From NCBI RefSeq assembly GCF_037975245.1, contig NC_092561.1, forward strand, positions 14,787,001 to 14,851,000: a stretch of 64,000 bases of DNA, written 5' to 3'. Every line of letters starts with the position of its first letter. Position 1 is the stretch's first letter. The DNA comes from Apostichopus japonicus. Taxonomy: Eukaryota > Echinodermata > Holothuroidea > Aspidochirotida > Stichopodidae. Position numbers and translations under genes: made by a program. The notes beneath the pieces are model-generated. The model saw only the letters and a program-made list of their open reading frames with translations, searched no databases and was not told the origin of the DNA. This document shows, one piece after another, positions 62,415-64,000 of this stretch.

Positions 62415-63080
62415 GCTGTGAATACGAAGAAAAATGCAAATATTAGTTAATAATTATACCATTTTTTTAACAGAGTGAATCATCGTTATCGATTTATCAT
62501 GCATTCCACATAAAGCGATTTAAAATGCGATTAAGAAAACAGACCACAGCACTGTTGGATATTTGCATAGTTAACATGTTTTGGAAACTTTTGTTGTCAA
62601 GATCAACAACGGATTATGTGCTAACAGGCTTAATGTACGACAGATCTCTTCGGATTAAGCCCTGTAAGTTCGCTTCATTATGTTAAATTACTGAACAGAT
62701 TGAATAGTTTCCTGATATATAAAACAAAATAAATGGGTCTTAAGTAGACCATTTTCAATGGCATCTGATTCTTGTTGTTGATTCGGACATATATACGGCA
62801 CGAGTTTCTCTTGATTCATTTAACTTCTTTAATATGATATAGACATAAATAACCATCAATTTATTATAAGCTTTAATTTATTGTTCTTTCAAACGTTTCC
62901 ATCGTGACACAGAAAACGTTCCAAAATGATCATCAATTTATCATCAGGATTAATGTAAAATGGAATCATTAAAGTTATACATCTTATTTTAAACTTGCAC
63001 AATGCAGCAAACTATAACAGAAAAGTAATCTTTTTATGGTTGGAATGTACGTATCACTTGTAACTTATTGGGGGGGGGGG
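62415..63080. other. Upstream flank of GTPase gene 2
   Basis: AT-rich, with no supported exon. It should contain the remaining 5' UTR and perhaps the promoter. I cannot identify a TATA box or an interferon- or NF-kappaB-type site with confidence. Confidence 0.4.
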
Positions 63081-63083
63081 GGG

Positions 63084-63320
63084 CGTTGTGGACAAGAGGT
63101 TAAGGCAGTGAACTTGTGATATATGGATTACATGTTCTAGTCCTGGCCAGATCATCGCGTTGTGTCATTGGGCAAGGCACTTTATCTCTATCAAACACGA
63201 TTGGTGTAAACATTAACTTCAGGCAAACGCCTGAATGTTCACGCATAATCGCAAACTGACGAGGGTTCAGATTGACTCACCTGCGTACAAAAGTTATAGC
63301 TTACTTTAAACATGTTTTCC
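63084..63320 (+). mobile_element. tRNA-derived SINE
   Basis: After a poly-G run comes GTTGTGGACAAGAGGTTAAGG (A-box region), TGTTCTAGTCCTGGCC (B-box region), TTGGGCAAGGCACTTTATC (body) and the tail TCAGATTGACTCACCTGCG...AAAGTTATAGC. Head and body match the minus-strand copy at 9,530-9,656; the tail matches 27,181-27,250. No intact tRNA fold. Confidence 0.7.
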
Positions 63321-63637
63321 ATTCAAATGTGTGTATCAGCTTGTTCTAGCTACTAGGACACGCTGCATACAAAAACTGTATAAGCACAGATCATAATTAC
63401 AGACGACAGAACAATTGTTTTAAGATCAATACCATGATAGCTATACAGGGCGTAAGGAACATGGTATAGTAAGATATGATGTGTCAAGGAACTATTGAAG
63501 AAAGGTGACTCGAAGGAAAGTGCAGGAGTACCAAGTGCAGCAAGGTGTAACGTTACTCTATTTTTGGTAAATGAACAGTTTCTAATTTTAATGGCAGTGT
63601 GAGCTGAAGACATTAATACAATATATATATATAAATA

Positions 63638-63701
<64 letters not shown>

Positions 63702-63904
63702 ATATATATATCACATGAAACAAGAGATACAAATTACACCATATTGCTTCCCTGGGTTTCACGCACGCATAGAGCGACGATCTTCAGGCCATTGAGTGGT
63801 CAAAACAGACTACTTTTTTTCAACCGTTTACGGTTCGATAGCTGGGAGTTCCCATGGCGACACAAAGAAATAAATATATATTCATATATATATATATATA
63901 TATA

Positions 63905-63949
<45 letters not shown>

Positions 63950-64000
63950 ATGAAAACGTAATGAGAAGGAAAATCCAGAACAGTGAAAAAATTTCCAGCC
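63321..64000. repeat. (TA)n microsatellites, no gene
   Basis: TA tracts at about 63,622-63,700 and 63,872-63,948. The unique sequence between and after them shows no supported exon. The 86-codon minus-strand frame at 63,353-63,613 is not supported. Confidence 0.6.

Overview
This is a eukaryotic, intron-containing, AT-rich window with long (TA)n tracts, SINEs, MITE-like elements and satellite-type repeats. The gene content (very large GTPases of the VLIG/GVIN1 type with a death-fold N-terminus, and a KMT5A-like SET gene) and the repeat style suggest an invertebrate deuterostome, most likely an echinoderm. The species assignment is inference; nothing in the sequence names it.

Layout. 1-8.3 kb: no gene recognised; a TCGATTTAAA minisatellite, a TA tract and a decayed retroelement tail with a degenerate hammerhead-like motif. 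8.3-14.1 kb: a GC-richer composite flanked by a 115-bp direct repeat. On the minus strand it carries a broken RNase H/RT-type ORF of DIRS-like retrotransposons and a basic Arg/Ser-rich gag-like stretch, and it is interrupted by tRNA-related SINE heads. 14.1-18.35 kb: AT-rich with no gene. 18.35-27.7 kb and 53.7-62.4 kb: two copies of one segmental duplication. Each copy carries a minus-strand gene with a giant intact coding exon (about 1,626 and 1,630 codons) for a VLIG-family GTPase. A small upstream exon encodes a death effector-like domain. 27.9-30.6 kb: a tandem repeat with 400-bp and 297-bp units, packed with nuclear-receptor-type AGGTCA half-sites. 30.7-33.9 kb: intergenic, with a 259-bp MITE that has an 8-bp target duplication. 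33.9-49.1 kb (plus strand): exons of a KMT5A-like SET-domain gene with a nonsense codon and a frameshift in one exon. They are followed by a small exon, a ten-copy tandem array in which each ~865-bp unit carries one 60-bp phase-0 exon for an acidic 20-residue repeat, and a terminal exon for a basic Myb/SANT-like domain. 49.1-53.7 kb: repeats and no gene. 62.4-64 kb: upstream flank of the second GTPase gene, a SINE and TA tracts.

How the genes may work together. The two GTPase genes are recent paralogues whose GTPase domains are identical in protein despite silent DNA differences, while their C-terminal stalks differ strongly. A death-fold plus large interferon-inducible-type GTPase architecture points to innate immunity or cell-death signalling (inference). 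The SET/repeat/SANT-like gene lies between the two copies and looks unrelated to them, perhaps a chromatin factor or its pseudogene.

Most interesting items: the death-fold-VLIG pair and its contrasting selection pattern; the truncated death-fold exon and alternative donor in the first copy; the alternating A/B higher-order exon array; and the half-site-rich satellite.
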